Source: Daphnia pulex (taxonomy: Eukaryota > Arthropoda > Branchiopoda > Diplostraca > Daphniidae). Taken from it: 64,000 bases of DNA. Below are positions 12,510 to 23,520 of the stretch, piece by piece. The notes below the pieces were generated by a model. That model worked only from the letters and a program-made list of their open reading frames with translations, had not been told where the DNA came from and did not search any database. A program made the position numbers and the translations under genes. Positions within the stretch are counted from its first letter, which is position 1; the number at the start of each line of letters is the position of its first letter. Location of the stretch: assembly GCF_021134715.1 (NCBI RefSeq), contig NC_060022.1, positions 2,237,001 to 2,301,000 on the forward strand, in the 5' to 3' direction.

Positions 12510-13670
12510 TGTGGTAGCTCAGTGTAACTTGACGAGACGCACGATAAGACACTAAAATAATCCCGATCTGTTCAGCGGATGTTGAACGCGGGTGAGAAAA
12601 CGCTTTTTTATCGACTTTGTTTGGAGCGAATTGGCGGTAATTTGATTTCTATCGATATCTTAGCATGGCTAATTAGAATATTAGTGTCGTCTGCTTTCAT
12701 TTGGACATTTGGAACTTGGAACTTGGAAGTTGGAAGATGCAAAGAGAACGGATCGATCACTTATTTTTTAAATTGTACGTGGCTGCACGAGAAAAAGCAC
12801 AATAAATTAAATTACAAAAATGTGGTCTTCGTGTCTGTGAAGTGAAATGTATGTATATGTTATTAGTTCCTGACCAGCATTTATCATGTAAGCTGCTGTG
12901 CCCTGTCGATGCATGGCAGTTTGTTTGTAATAACCTTTTTCCTTTGTGCAAATTTGAGGCCTGAGCAAAACAGCAAGATATGTTTGTTTTACTTGTGCTG
13001 TAGCAACAATATCAGAATCACTGCTTGGGTAATATGATTTTCATTACTGTAACTTACTAGATATTTGAACGATGCATGACTTGCAGGAATTACATGGAAA
13101 CCTTCAAGTTCTTCTGTTTATTAACAATTAGGGTTTACGGCCCATTTTATAATTTTCAACTTCTCTTTACTTTTTGTTTATGTCAATATTTCTTTCGTAA
13201 CCCATTTTTTATTTTTCATTTAGATAAACAGCATCCCGTTGGATTGGAAATACTACCGATGTCGGTCGAGTTAGAGATCTCTTCCTCCCCTTTTCTTTAA
13301 ATGTCCTCGTGTGCACCCATGTAAGTGTGTGGGTGCTGAATTCACGAGGACCCCCTTTTTCCTACCCCGCCTGGTGGTGGATTCAACGACGGATTCAATC
13401 CCTGGATGAAGCACTTTTGTATGCCTGACCTTATTTCCCAGGCTTAAAGGTAGGGAAAAAAGTATCATCATTCTTTCTTTCTTTCTTTTACTACTTGGGT
13501 TGCGTTGGTTATGAATTGTTACGGAGTACGAATATTCCCGAGCTAGGCGGTTGACTGGAACTTTTTTCTCTTGCAGTTTTTGTTGACTCCGTAAGGGCTC
13601 ATTGAATAACTCATTTGTAGAACGACTGCAAGTCAGGCACAACTCACAAATTTGTCTGTGGGCAAGCAAT
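12510..13670 (+). repeat. Non-coding repeat, copy 2 (downstream of Kunitz gene)
   Basis: Direct, diverged copy of 3830-5110, starting about 160 nt after the Kunitz poly(A) signal. It keeps the block order, the exon-like block that begins ATAAACAGCATCCC at about 13223, the donor-like GTAGGG near 13451, and the downstream CGTAAGGGCTCATTG block. In the best frame this copy reaches a stop sooner than copy 1, so coding function is unlikely. Confidence 0.7.
13303..13351 (+). other. Conserved hairpin in repeat copy 2
   Basis: GTCCTCGTG (13303-13311) pairs with CACGAGGAC (13343-13351). The inner stem GCACCC pairs with GGGTGC. Compared with copy 1, one inner A-T pair has become G-C, so both sides changed together. 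Confidence 0.6.
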
Positions 13671-15806
13671 CAAATTCCAAAATATTTTAACTTTAAACAT
13701 TTTAAGCAAATTGCAACTAAAAATTTTATGACTAAGATTAACCTGCCGCCACACCGGCATCACCTCCTCTTTCAAGGAATCTTGTGGATTGCAAAGTTAT
13801 CCTGCCTAAAATCATCCCGTTTTTCTGCATCAATTATTAAAAATAACATTTATTATTGGATAGCACCGTCGGATGGGATAAACGAATAAAATCACTATAC
13901 TTTTTTACAGGGTTACCCATAATAAATTCAAAAGATTTTCGTGCTAATTCTGTCAATTATTCCTTTCGGGTTCCATCTGAAGCGTCAACAAACTTGATAA
14001 TTGTCACTGAATGAACCTAACGCATACATCTGCATCACAAAAGAATGTTCGCAGAGTCAAGCAATATCCCCGTTCACTCCAAATGTGGACTCTCCCCCTT
14101 TTCGTTTGGGAAATGATTACGTAATAAAGAGGGTAAGCCAAAAGGATCGACGGCGCATGCGCTTTCCTGACAGGGGCCCGTCACGACAATGCGGAATGAT
14201 CCGCATGCCGAACCATGGAGTGTTATATCTACTCAATGTCTGAATCTTCAATTGCCTCCCTTTGAAATAAGTCGCTTTCGATTTAGGCTACTGTCTGAAT
14301 TTACAATTTCCATTCCCGAAATTTGTGCAATTCATCGTCGTGTTCGCGTTCGAGTTGTTGGTATCCCGCACACCCGCCGTTTTGATGACTTCCAACTTTT
14401 TCAAGTTTAATCCAGCTAACGCCAAGCGAAGTAAGTGGTTTTAAAAATAATTAGAGCTTAATCACCACATTTCGTAAACTTTGATCTTGTTCGGACTTAT
14501 CAATTTTGGTTTTTAAAAAATGATTTCCTTTAATTTATTTCTTTTTTTTTATTGATTTGTTTAAATCTCCGTCGTCTTCAACAGGTTACGCGTAGCACAG
14601 CATGCTTCTCTCTCGTTACATTACATCCCCTTATTGATATCTTTAAAACCTAATCTCGTATTACTTTTTCCTTTTCCTCCCTTGCTTTAATTCCTCACTA
14701 AATAAGCATCACATTATTGAATTAAAAAGGAAAACGTCGGATACGCACACGGTTCCCTTGGTACAAGTTATTCGATCCATATTACATAAAAGCACGATTT
14801 TCCACGAAGCTGAGCATCACTCTTGTATACACCGCACAGTGCGCTGTTTCTTATTTTGTTATTTCCAATTTTGAAATCCAATCGTTGGCGTTTTGATGGC
14901 GCCGTTTCGCGCAGGAGGCGCCAGCCGCAAAACCATTTAGATGATAGAGATCGCCATCCCCCCCTTCACGTACTTCTGGGCGTGTTTTAAACGTAAAAAA
15001 AAAACCTTTTTATACAAAATATACATTGCGCACATCAAACGAAAACTAGTGGACGGCAGGAGGGGTGGGGGGATAACATAAAATGAGGATTATAAAAATG
15101 ACGCCAGGAGCACCGCACCGCTTACCATGTTTATTTAAAGAAATAAAAAATATTATATGATCCCCTTTTTTTTACATTTCCCAGTGATGGATAGCAAAAC
15201 AGGGCGGGACTTAAAAAAAAATTATGTTAAGTTTACACGGGACCCGGGAAAGGATTGAAATCTATATGTTGCGAGTGACTGAGTTAGACGAAGGGAACCA
15301 AATCTCTTTCCTCTTTATCCGTGTTGCACCTATTTGAAAGTCCTCTGTGTACCATCACCTCCTCCGCTCCCCCTCCCCCCTATACAGCTTTCCTTATGTC
15401 ATTGTACTCTCTTGACATTAATAGGCGGCTAAAATATTGATTCTCTTTTCAAGTTACGTAGCCTCTGAAAGCCTTGCCCAGTGCTCGAGCATCTGCTCTT
15501 TTCGCTATTCGTTCGCTAAACACGTAATAGAGAAAAAAGGTTTTAAAGTGCTTTCAAATCCGACAGGATATAGTATCGGGTCGAGCCCATTTTGATTATT
15601 TCTTTCTTTTTTCTCTTAAAAATAAAAAAGAGATTCTCGGGCGAAAAAGTTTTACATAATCAATCTCTCACTCCGTCTATTGTGGGAAAAAGGCTGAAAG
15701 TCAGTGTGATGACGAATGCGCTGTGTGCATTTCTATCGCATTATCATTCATTAATACGCCGATATAGTGTAGAGCTGATGATTTATGATTTTTCGCCTCA
15801 GTTGAC
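13671..15806. other. Upstream region of the LIM-only gene
   Basis: About 2.1 kb without a supported protein. An AG before the ATG at 15807 (CGCCTCAG) shows that a 5' untranslated exon is spliced on. The sequence up to a strong donor near 14430 (GAAGTAAGTGG) is a candidate for such an exon. Small open frames near 14001-14410 do not resemble proteins. Confidence 0.4.
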
Positions 15807-17554
15807 ATGAGGATGGACGCCAATACGGAATACAGGAAAACCGCGGGACTGGCTCCCCAGGAATGCGGAGGCTGCGGCAAATTCATCACCGATAGGTAAG
15901 CCCCCAAGGCCCCAAGATCACGATTGATGAAACTAATGATGAATGGCTCTCTATTTCCAAAACGGCAGGTATTTGCTACAAGCCCTGGATCTTTATTGGC
16001 ATGAAGATTGCCTCAAGTGTGGCTGCTGTGATTGCCGACTAAGTGAAAACGGATCGACACTCTACACCAGAGCCAATTTGGTACTCTGCCGGAGAGATTA
16101 CTTAAGGTAACACCCATTAAAGGAACCTTTAATTTGTTCACTTAAAAATTTAACCACCACCAAAGGATACGAGACGAAGCGAGGTTTAGTCTATATTTAA
16201 GCCCAACACACACACAAAGTAGGAGATATATGTTATTACACGCTGGTTGTATTCGTTTCCCACGGATTTTTGCTTGTGGGTTTGTTGTCGCAAGAGATTG
16301 GATCGAGTCGCTGGCAATAAATAATCGGCAAGGAGGGAGCGCGGGTGTGCAGCTCGATGAGCGAAATCTATTATCAGTGGACGACCTATGAGAGTCATCA
16401 TTCATCGGGTGGGGGCTCTTATCGGGCGTGTGAGACCCTAGAGCGGAAAGCCAAACAGCACCAGTAGCTAGAGATGGGTTTTCATCGGGGTTGCATCGCT
16501 TGGCTGCATTCCCGCATTCACCCAGATTTTTCTCTCTCTCCTTTTTAGAATATAACCGCGACGACATCGTCGACCTTGGCCAGATAAGTCCGCCTCACAT
16601 GACCCGTTGAACGGCGGCGGCGCTATATGTCCCTGGCGTCCGTTCCGACTGACGGCGGACTCCATTTCTTTGCACAGTTTTTTATTCTTTTCCCTCCCGC
16701 TCCCTTGCGGCTGGGACTCTTCTTTTATGCGGAGGCGATTGAGCGGAAGAAAAGCGAATGGGGGTCCCAAAAGACGTCTATGCCGCTGCTGCTGGATGCA
16801 TCATCAGTATATTCTTTAAAATAGTTAGCCTTGTTGGAAGAGAGGGACAAGGTTCGGCGACAGGGTTTTTCTTATCGAGGTCCGCTTCCGCACGATTGAC
16901 CGTTTTTGCCGCTTCGTTCAACCTCATCGCGGCGCCTTTTTCGCCATAGGCCAAAAGACTATCTGTTTTCGACAGCAGCCACATATCTACCCCCGGCTGC
17001 TTTGTGAACAGAGTTTATGCACAGTTCATGGAATTGCAAACGTTTGCCGTATTCGATCGACACGTAATTTAATTCCATTTTGTTTTGTTTTGTGTGTAGG
17101 TTATTTGGAACCACCGGGTACTGCGCAGCGTGCGGGAAAGTCATTCCGGCTTTTGAGATGGTCATGAAGGCCAAGGGCAACGTCTATCACCTCGAATGTT
17201 TTGCCTGCCAAAACTGCAACCACCGGTATGTGTGTACAACAACATAATGAGCGATAATTCACGGTTGAAACTTTTTACGGGTTATTGCTGGGCGACTAGA
17301 TTCTGCGTTGGCGACAAATTTTACCTCTGCGACAACAAGATTTTGTGCGAATACGATTACGAAGAGCGCCTACTCATGGCAAGTCTCGAATTCCCCAATA
17401 AACGGGCGTCTTTACAACAGCAGCAAGTAAATATTCAATTCATTGATTTTGAAAAAAATATGTTTAAATAAATTCCTGATTTTTCTTGCAGGGCTCCAAT
17501 AACCAATCACCGCTACTATCCCCCATTCTGTCTGCAGAGAGCTTCTCTAAATGA
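15807..17554 (+). CDS. Bx: LIM-only protein, LMO/Beadex type
   Basis: LIM-only proteins bridge transcription factors such as Ldb/Chip and bHLH or GATA partners in the nucleus and do not bind DNA themselves. Exons: 15807-15895, 15969-16106, 17100-17225, 17300-17426, 17492-17554; 543 nt (180 aa). Seen: LIM1 beginning CGGCGKFITDRYLLQALD and continuing through WHEDCLKCGCCDCRL to CRRDYLRLFGTTGYC, then LIM2 CAACGKVIPAFEMVMKAKG, HLECFACQNCNHRFCVGDKF and CEYDYEERL. The zinc-ligand pattern of two tandem LIM domains is complete. The tail is short, with a QQQ and a serine-rich end. The large intron at 16107-17099 contains only incidental open frames. Two in-frame ATGs (15807 and 15813) are possible starts. 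Confidence 0.93.
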
Positions 17555-17784
17555 GTCTTATACATGTGTTGGGATTTTATTTTAAACTATTTGAATACTG
17601 AGGGCCTGTACAAATCAACAATGCCTATGGATAAATACCAAACTAGATCGCGTCAATATTTTTGAAAGAGTGGAACTCAAGATGATGATAATTCAAAGTT
17701 TGGAAGATTATTTATTCACCTGACCAAAAAAACTATCCCGAGTAATAACTATAAAAACATTTGACGTTCGTTCGTGATTTTCAC

Positions 17785-19504
17785 TTAAAGGTTCGAATAC
17801 AATTCTTGGCGGAGGACTAAAGATGAATCGATTTCATCCACAGAAGAGCAGCCTGTAATAATCATACGACATCGTTACGCAATATCCAATCACCGAGTAT
17901 GGCAAAAGGTTAGTGATACCTGACAGTGCCATAGCAACGTCGATCTCTGTTTTTAAAAGTTGAATAATATTTTTGACCCCTTCTTCTCCGCTGTGTGCCA
18001 GTCCCCATAGCGTCGGCCGACCGAAAAAAGTCTTTCAAAGAATTATTGATCAACAAGCAATCCTGAAAACACTGTAACGGATATATCGGGCTTACCATTT
18101 TTGCGCCGAGAGCTAAAGCTTTAAGGACATCCGTTCCTTTGGTAACGCCACCATCGAGAAAAACTTCGCAACGTCCGTTCACCTGCTTAACTATGGCTGG
18201 AAGTGCGTCAATCTGCGCAATAGAAATAAGGAAACGATTTCGTGAACAGAAACGTAGTATGTCGAGCTGTCATTTGCCAAATGTACCGTTGCTTGAACGC
18301 CATCCAATTGGCGCCCTCCGTGATTCGAAACTCCTATGGCAGATACTCCGTGTTGCACAGCAAGTTCGGCGTCGTCAGGGCGAAGGATCCCTTTTAGCAC
18401 AATAGGTAACTTGGTGATACTAACACGGCAGAGAAATAACGCCATTTGAGTGAAACGAATTGCAGTTATTTTGGTCGTAAATTACCTTTTCAACCAATCA
18501 ATGTCTTTCCATGTTAAACTAGAGTCGAACATGACGGAAGCGTAGGCCGCCAAACGGGATCCTTCCTTCTGGACCGTGTGAAAATCTGATTTCTCGTCGA
18601 CGGTGTTGAAATTGCCCAATCTAAAATTAACAGTATTATTGGTATACTCAATCAGTACAGAGTTAACTTGACTTGACTGTACTTGAGATGAGGTGGTAGG
18701 TCGAATCCGTGTCGTTCATTCACGAGACGTCGGCCAAGAACGGCAGTGTCAACTGTTACGACGAGAGCTTTGAAATTGGCTCTTTCAGCACGACGAATCA
18801 AATCTATCGTGGCTTGTCTGATAATGCGCCAAAGTAAATAGGAAATCCAAATGGTAAGAATAATGAAAATGTGGTTCAAGGTCTATATTACCGATCTTTG
18901 TAAATGTAAAGCTGGAACCAGTTGGTACCGTTGGGTGCGGCTTCAGCGATTTCTTCGATACTGCTGGTCGCAATCGTGCTCAGAATGTAGATAATGCCAT
19001 GCGCTGCAGCAGCTAAATTATTAGGAATGATTGAAGATTGATGTAAGACCAGTGTAGGACTGATATAAATTAAAACTGACCAATCAAACCGACCTTTTGC
19101 CGTCGCGCACTCGCCATCCGGATGCGCCATTCTCTGCATAGCAGTAGGAGCTGATATGGAAAAATTACAAACTTGTGTTGGTTGAAGGAAAAACATAACT
19201 AAAACTTGCCGATTCCAAAAGGAGCGGAGACACGACATCCAAGTGCTGTAGTATTCATTGAACGATTTTGGACTCCTCGTAACATTCGAGGCATTAATCG
19301 CCATCTGTTCAGAATTAAGATTCACCATAAGAAATTAATAAAAATAAAAGAAATTTCGTAAAATTACCTTTTAAAAGATTCGCGATTTTCACGCAGAGTT
19401 TGCTCTTCATCAGCCCCTGATCTGTAATATTCAAGGGCATACGAAGGTAACACTTTTTTCGCATGATTCTCATAGTCTTCTACGCAAACAAATTTACCAG
19501 CCAT
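17785..19504 (-). CDS. HAO1: 2-hydroxyacid oxidase (glycolate oxidase family)
   Basis: An FMN-dependent peroxisomal enzyme that oxidises glycolate and other 2-hydroxyacids with release of H2O2. Exons, minus strand: 19504-19368, 19304-19210, 19150-19094, 19012-18892, 18817-18683, 18620-18486, 18419-18287, 18212-18096, 18031-17920, 17852-17785; 1110 nt (369 aa), the usual family length. Seen: [73 protein letters not shown] with the catalytic His and substrate Arg, [20 protein letters not shown] and [17 protein letters not shown]. The second intron starts with GC (GCAAGT). The C-terminus is SNL, a departure from the classical SKL-type peroxisomal signal. It lies head to head with the C1D gene. 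Confidence 0.92.
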
Positions 19505-20023
19505 TCTAATAAAATACTGCCTATCGAATGTAGGCAGAAGTTAGAAACTGATTTTTAGACTGACGATGAAACTTTCTCTAACACTTCTGGCGGAGACAAC
19601 GCCCCAATAAAAGAAATCTGTTTTTGGTTAAGGTTATTTAGCTCACGTTTGAGACACTGCATGATATGGGCGTGCATAGGCATTCTTAAAGTAGAACAGC
19701 AGCTATGTATTGATCGATTATTAACCATTGCTTTTCCTTTGTTTTCTTCATATTGAAAAATTCGAGATTATTCAACCCTGTTTCGTTGCTTATCAAACTA
19801 CAAATTAATTCTGGGAACTGCTGCTGTTAATGTAAATTTGAATTCGCGCACTGCCGTCTGCGTCTTTAACTCTTTACGAGTTTCGTCTGCTTTTTCACGT
19901 GTCGCAGAGTCACACAAGCTCGACGTTTGTATTGACGCTAACATTTTGGTTTTTTACTTCTGTCTGACATTTGTTATTGATTCTTATTGGATAAATCTGA
20001 AAGTATATTCCCTGCACATCAAA

Positions 20024-20631
20024 ATGGAGTGGATAAAACATAAAGACTTCCCTGAAGAAATGACAGCCAACACTCAGAACCTTGACTCGGCTCTCTCAGA
20101 AATGGAGGCAGTTGTCAATGCATTAACTTCTGTGCCATTAACTGAAGTCCATTCATGTGTAAGTTTTGTTTCACATGAAAAGATTCCCTAAATAATCAAT
20201 CTATTACACAGTTGAAACCTATAGAACGCTCCAAATATGACACCGCTTCTGTGTATGCTGTGACTTCTCTGTTCTGGGGTAAGCATTGTAATATTTCATA
20301 TTTCAAAATAAGAATTAATTATTTTGTTGTTGTTGTAGCATACATGAAAACGAGAGGGGTTGACCCAAAAACTAATGGTTTACCAAGGGAGCTTGAGAGA
20401 GTAAAGAGTGCAATTGGCCGATCTAAGGAGATCGTGGACAGAGCACTGGCACCTAAAGTTGATATCTCAGCAGCCAAGAGGTTCATTCGTGGTGGTCTCT
20501 GGGATCCTAAAGACAGTGAACAAAAAGAAGGTTCTAATCAAGAAAAAAATGATGTTTCCAAGCCACCACCTAACAAAAGAATAAGATTTGATGATGCAGG
20601 ATCAACAGAACTGAATAATGCAGAAAAGTAG
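20024..20631 (+). CDS. C1D: C1D nuclear nucleic acid-binding protein (exosome cofactor)
   Basis: C1D (yeast Rrp47/Lrp1) is a small Sas10/Utp3-C1D family protein that binds the nuclear exosome subunit Rrp6/EXOSC10 and helps 3' processing of rRNA and small RNAs. Exons: 20024-20158, 20212-20278, 20339-20631; 495 nt (164 aa). Seen: an acidic N-terminal helix, PIERSKYDTASVYAVTSLFW followed by MKTRGVD, the ELERVKSAIGRSKEIVDR block and AAKRFIRGGLWDPK, a family hallmark, then a lysine-rich tail. The start at 20024 is the first in-frame ATG of the conserved region. The gene is divergent from the HAO gene and convergent with the methyltransferase gene, whose stop is 163 nt away. Confidence 0.88.
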
Positions 20632-20793
20632 TCACCAAAAATACAAATCCCTCATCTTCACTGTGTTTTTACGTGTTGATTTGCATTCTTTGCTTTTAAA
20701 AGCATTTTCTGGTAAGACAATAATTCACATATATGATTTTTATATGAAATGTGTATTTATTCTGGTTCATGAAATTTTATTGAACATTTCATT

Positions 20794-21781
20794 CTATTTT
20801 TGGAAAGCGACTACGGTTACGTTATGTCCCTTCTTTCCTCCAAATTCAAACGACGGAGTGGGAAGCACCTCGCGAACTTTGAAATGACCTACCCATTCCG
20901 GAAAAATTAATCGGTTTAATTGTATTGCAGATTTGAACTAATCATTAATTTTTTCCTATTTTACCTCTCTGACCGATGGTCTGTTTCAAATAAGTCTCGG
21001 TGTGACCACAGGTTGCCACCAAAAGAATTCCACCAGGCATAAGAAGTTCGTGCATATTTTTTAAGTAAGTTTCGCGAAACTGCTCCTGTTTTGCTTTGGT
21101 GTAGACAGTACTAACTGCAGTTGCGTAGGAATCATACAATCCTTTGTCCAAAATCAGTCGATATTTTTTGTTGAGTGGCGATTGTGCCGTATCAGAAGGA
21201 ACAGAGCCCATCACATCACAGACCTGGTAAAATAATTATATCGGTAATTTTTTAGCACACTCAAACTTGAACATGCACACAAGATAATGTACCTCTAGTT
21301 TAACTTTAACACATTCCTGATGGGAAATTTCTGTGGCCAATTTAATAGCAACTGGCGATTTATCAATACCGGTGACGTTGACAAATCCCTGGTGATACTG
21401 CGATAATTCCAACAAAAATCAGTAATTTACTCTAATTCTAAGTATAGGTTGCAACAAAATACCAGTTGAAAAATGATGTAAGCGTTACCGCACCCTATAT
21501 CAAGAATAGGATCGTCGCATTCGATATTGCTTTTGATCCATGTTAAAATGGCTTGAAGTACATCTTCACCGCACCTGAAAGGCGAATAAGATGTGAAAGA
21601 AAATTCTCTTGGACAATCGTCCAGGACAAAATAACTAACCAGTCATCTCCAATATCTCCGTGATCACAGAAATTTTCCAAATCTTCCTCGTACTTTTTAT
21701 CCATGCTAACGTATTCAACAAATGGTTAATTTAAATGATTAAATGGACGAAAATTAAAATTGGGTTTTACTTGACTTCCAT
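20794..21781 (-). CDS. EEF1AKMT2: EEF1A lysine methyltransferase 2-like (METTL10)
   Basis: A class I SAM-dependent methyltransferase; the family methylates a lysine of elongation factor eEF1A in the cytoplasm. Exons, minus strand: 21781-21771, 21705-21640, 21574-21463, 21397-21293, 21223-20965, 20888-20794; 648 nt (215 aa), in frame. Seen: the SAM-binding motif VLDIGCGN-like PILDIGCGNAYIIFQL, NVTGIDKSPVAIKLA, LILDKGLYDSY (DKG in place of DPPY-type motifs, as in METTL10), MPGGILLVATCGHTETYLKQ and the end VREVLPTPSFEFGGKKGHNV. An open frame upstream of the chosen ATG (LGTRFDSPNSI after an AG at about 21811) resembles the family's LGTREHW segment. The true start may therefore lie in an exon I could not place. 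Confidence 0.83.
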
Positions 21782-22325
21782 GATAGAGTTGGGCGAATCG
21801 AATCGAGTACCTAATACAGCAAAAACTGAGACTAGAATGAACTACGTCGGAGTGGTATACAACCTCAATTTATACGTTGACTGATGTACGTTATGTTAAC
21901 GTTTTAAAATACTGATTCTCATCTATTCCCAAACGGATTTCACCTTCTGGGGTTCCGCGAAAGAAATGAAGGACACGCAATTGACATACACTTGCTTGCT
22001 AGAAATAACATCTTTTCGGCTTTTCCTTTAGGATTGAGTAGTCAGCAATTCTTTCTTTTTTTTTAAAAATTAATTTCTTCTTCAGAGAAATTTTTCATTT
22101 GCGTCTTTTGCCCAATCCCCGGATGGCGTAAATTGTATCGCGCGGTTCGCGGCTTCGCGCCCCTTTTTGAGTTTTTGCGCGAAAATTCGCATCGGGCAAC
22201 GGCAACATTGTAAGGAATTAACAGCATTAGTGCAGCACTATTTCTATTTGACAACTAACATAACAGTAATTTTCGAATCGGAAGAAATTTCAGTCGCAAG
22301 TTTACTTGTTGGCGATTTTATTGAA

Positions 22326-23404
22326 ATGAATGTATACTATTTCTTGTAAAAATTTTTCTCTTAAGTACTGTTAAGTCAACAACATTTTTTTCTTTAGGTG
22401 GAACACTGGCTAAGTGAACTTTTTGTTTCTCCCAAAAAACCCAATGTCAGCATAAAAAAGGCAGGTAACAAAGATGTGCCCAGTTTTGAGAAGAACCAAA
22501 CAACCAACCAGATTTTATGTGATTTGCGAGATGCAAATTTGTCAGCTGATTTACAAGCAGGAGAAGAAATAAAAATCATGAAAATTCTTACCAAAGAGCA
22601 TATAGCTGAAAGTATTAACTTATTATAGTTTAAAAGTACAAACATAATTACAATGAATTAACTTTCATACTTGTTTTATTTTAGCTGCTAGGTTGACCAA
22701 TATTCTGAGGCCATTGAAACTGGATGTAGGGAACCTGCCTGATGAACTGAGAAAACTTGTGGAAATAATTTCCATGGCAAATCAGAAAGCACGGGAATTA
22801 GAAGAAACAACTGAAATATCTACCAAATTACCTGACCTATCTGTAAGTCAAACTCAGGCACTTCAACGACTTCAAAACCTTGAGAAGTAGGCAATACTGG
22901 TTTCAATTTTTTGTGGTAATTACTTTGAAACTGTTATATTTTACTTATTTCAAAGGATTCAAGAGAGTTTACATCATATGAACATAAGAGATAGCCATGA
23001 GCAACTAGCTAGGAAAAAAGAGACAGAATTTCTGTCAAAAAAAATTGGAGAATATGCTGGACATGTTCGTCATCTGGAGGTAAGTACTTTTTTTCATTAT
23101 TTAAATGCTGTCAGTCATTTTCAATGTGTATACAATGAAAATAATTGAAATTAATTCTTACTAGAAAAAATTGGAAGCGGTAGAATATACCTCCGAGATT
23201 GGTCACAGATCATTAGAAAAGCGCTCAAAAGAGCTCATTTTATCAGGCGAAAAACTTTCGCAGTTGAGGTCTAAATTGGATATTTACTCCGATTTAACTC
23301 CAGACATTAATTTAGCAAAGATTCAACTGCAGAATGTCAAAGATGAATTGATGCAACTTGAAAGTAAAATAACAGACAATATTTCCAATATTAATTCAAA
23401 TTAA
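22326..23404 (+). CDS. HAUS1: HAUS augmin-like complex subunit 1
   Basis: HAUS1 is a coiled-coil subunit of augmin, which binds spindle microtubules and recruits gamma-tubulin for branching nucleation. Exons: 22326-22331 (M N, tentative), 22398-22611, 22685-22886, 22956-23079, 23165-23404; the last four total 780 nt, so the protein is about 261 aa. Seen: an N-terminal VEHWLSELF segment like the family's WLKKVYG region, long heptad-like helices with QALQRLQNLEK, and the C-terminal KLDIYSDLTPDINLAKIQLQ, which closely follows the HAUS1 signature. The short first exon rests on a 66-nt intron with good borders, and the true start could differ. The gene is divergent from the methyltransferase and convergent with UXS1. 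Confidence 0.82.
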
Positions 23405-23520
23405 CTTACTTATATTTCTGTTAATACAAACAAAATCAACATATTCGAGTCTCTCAGTAAAAAAAAAAAAAAAAACACTCGGCATCATGCATCAGTGTGT
23501 GTTTTATGGTTTGTATACAG

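Noticed and set aside
16107-17099. Overlapping frames in the large LIM-only intron
   Set aside because: They lie wholly within an intron whose borders keep the LIM1-LIM2 frame, and they show no known domain.
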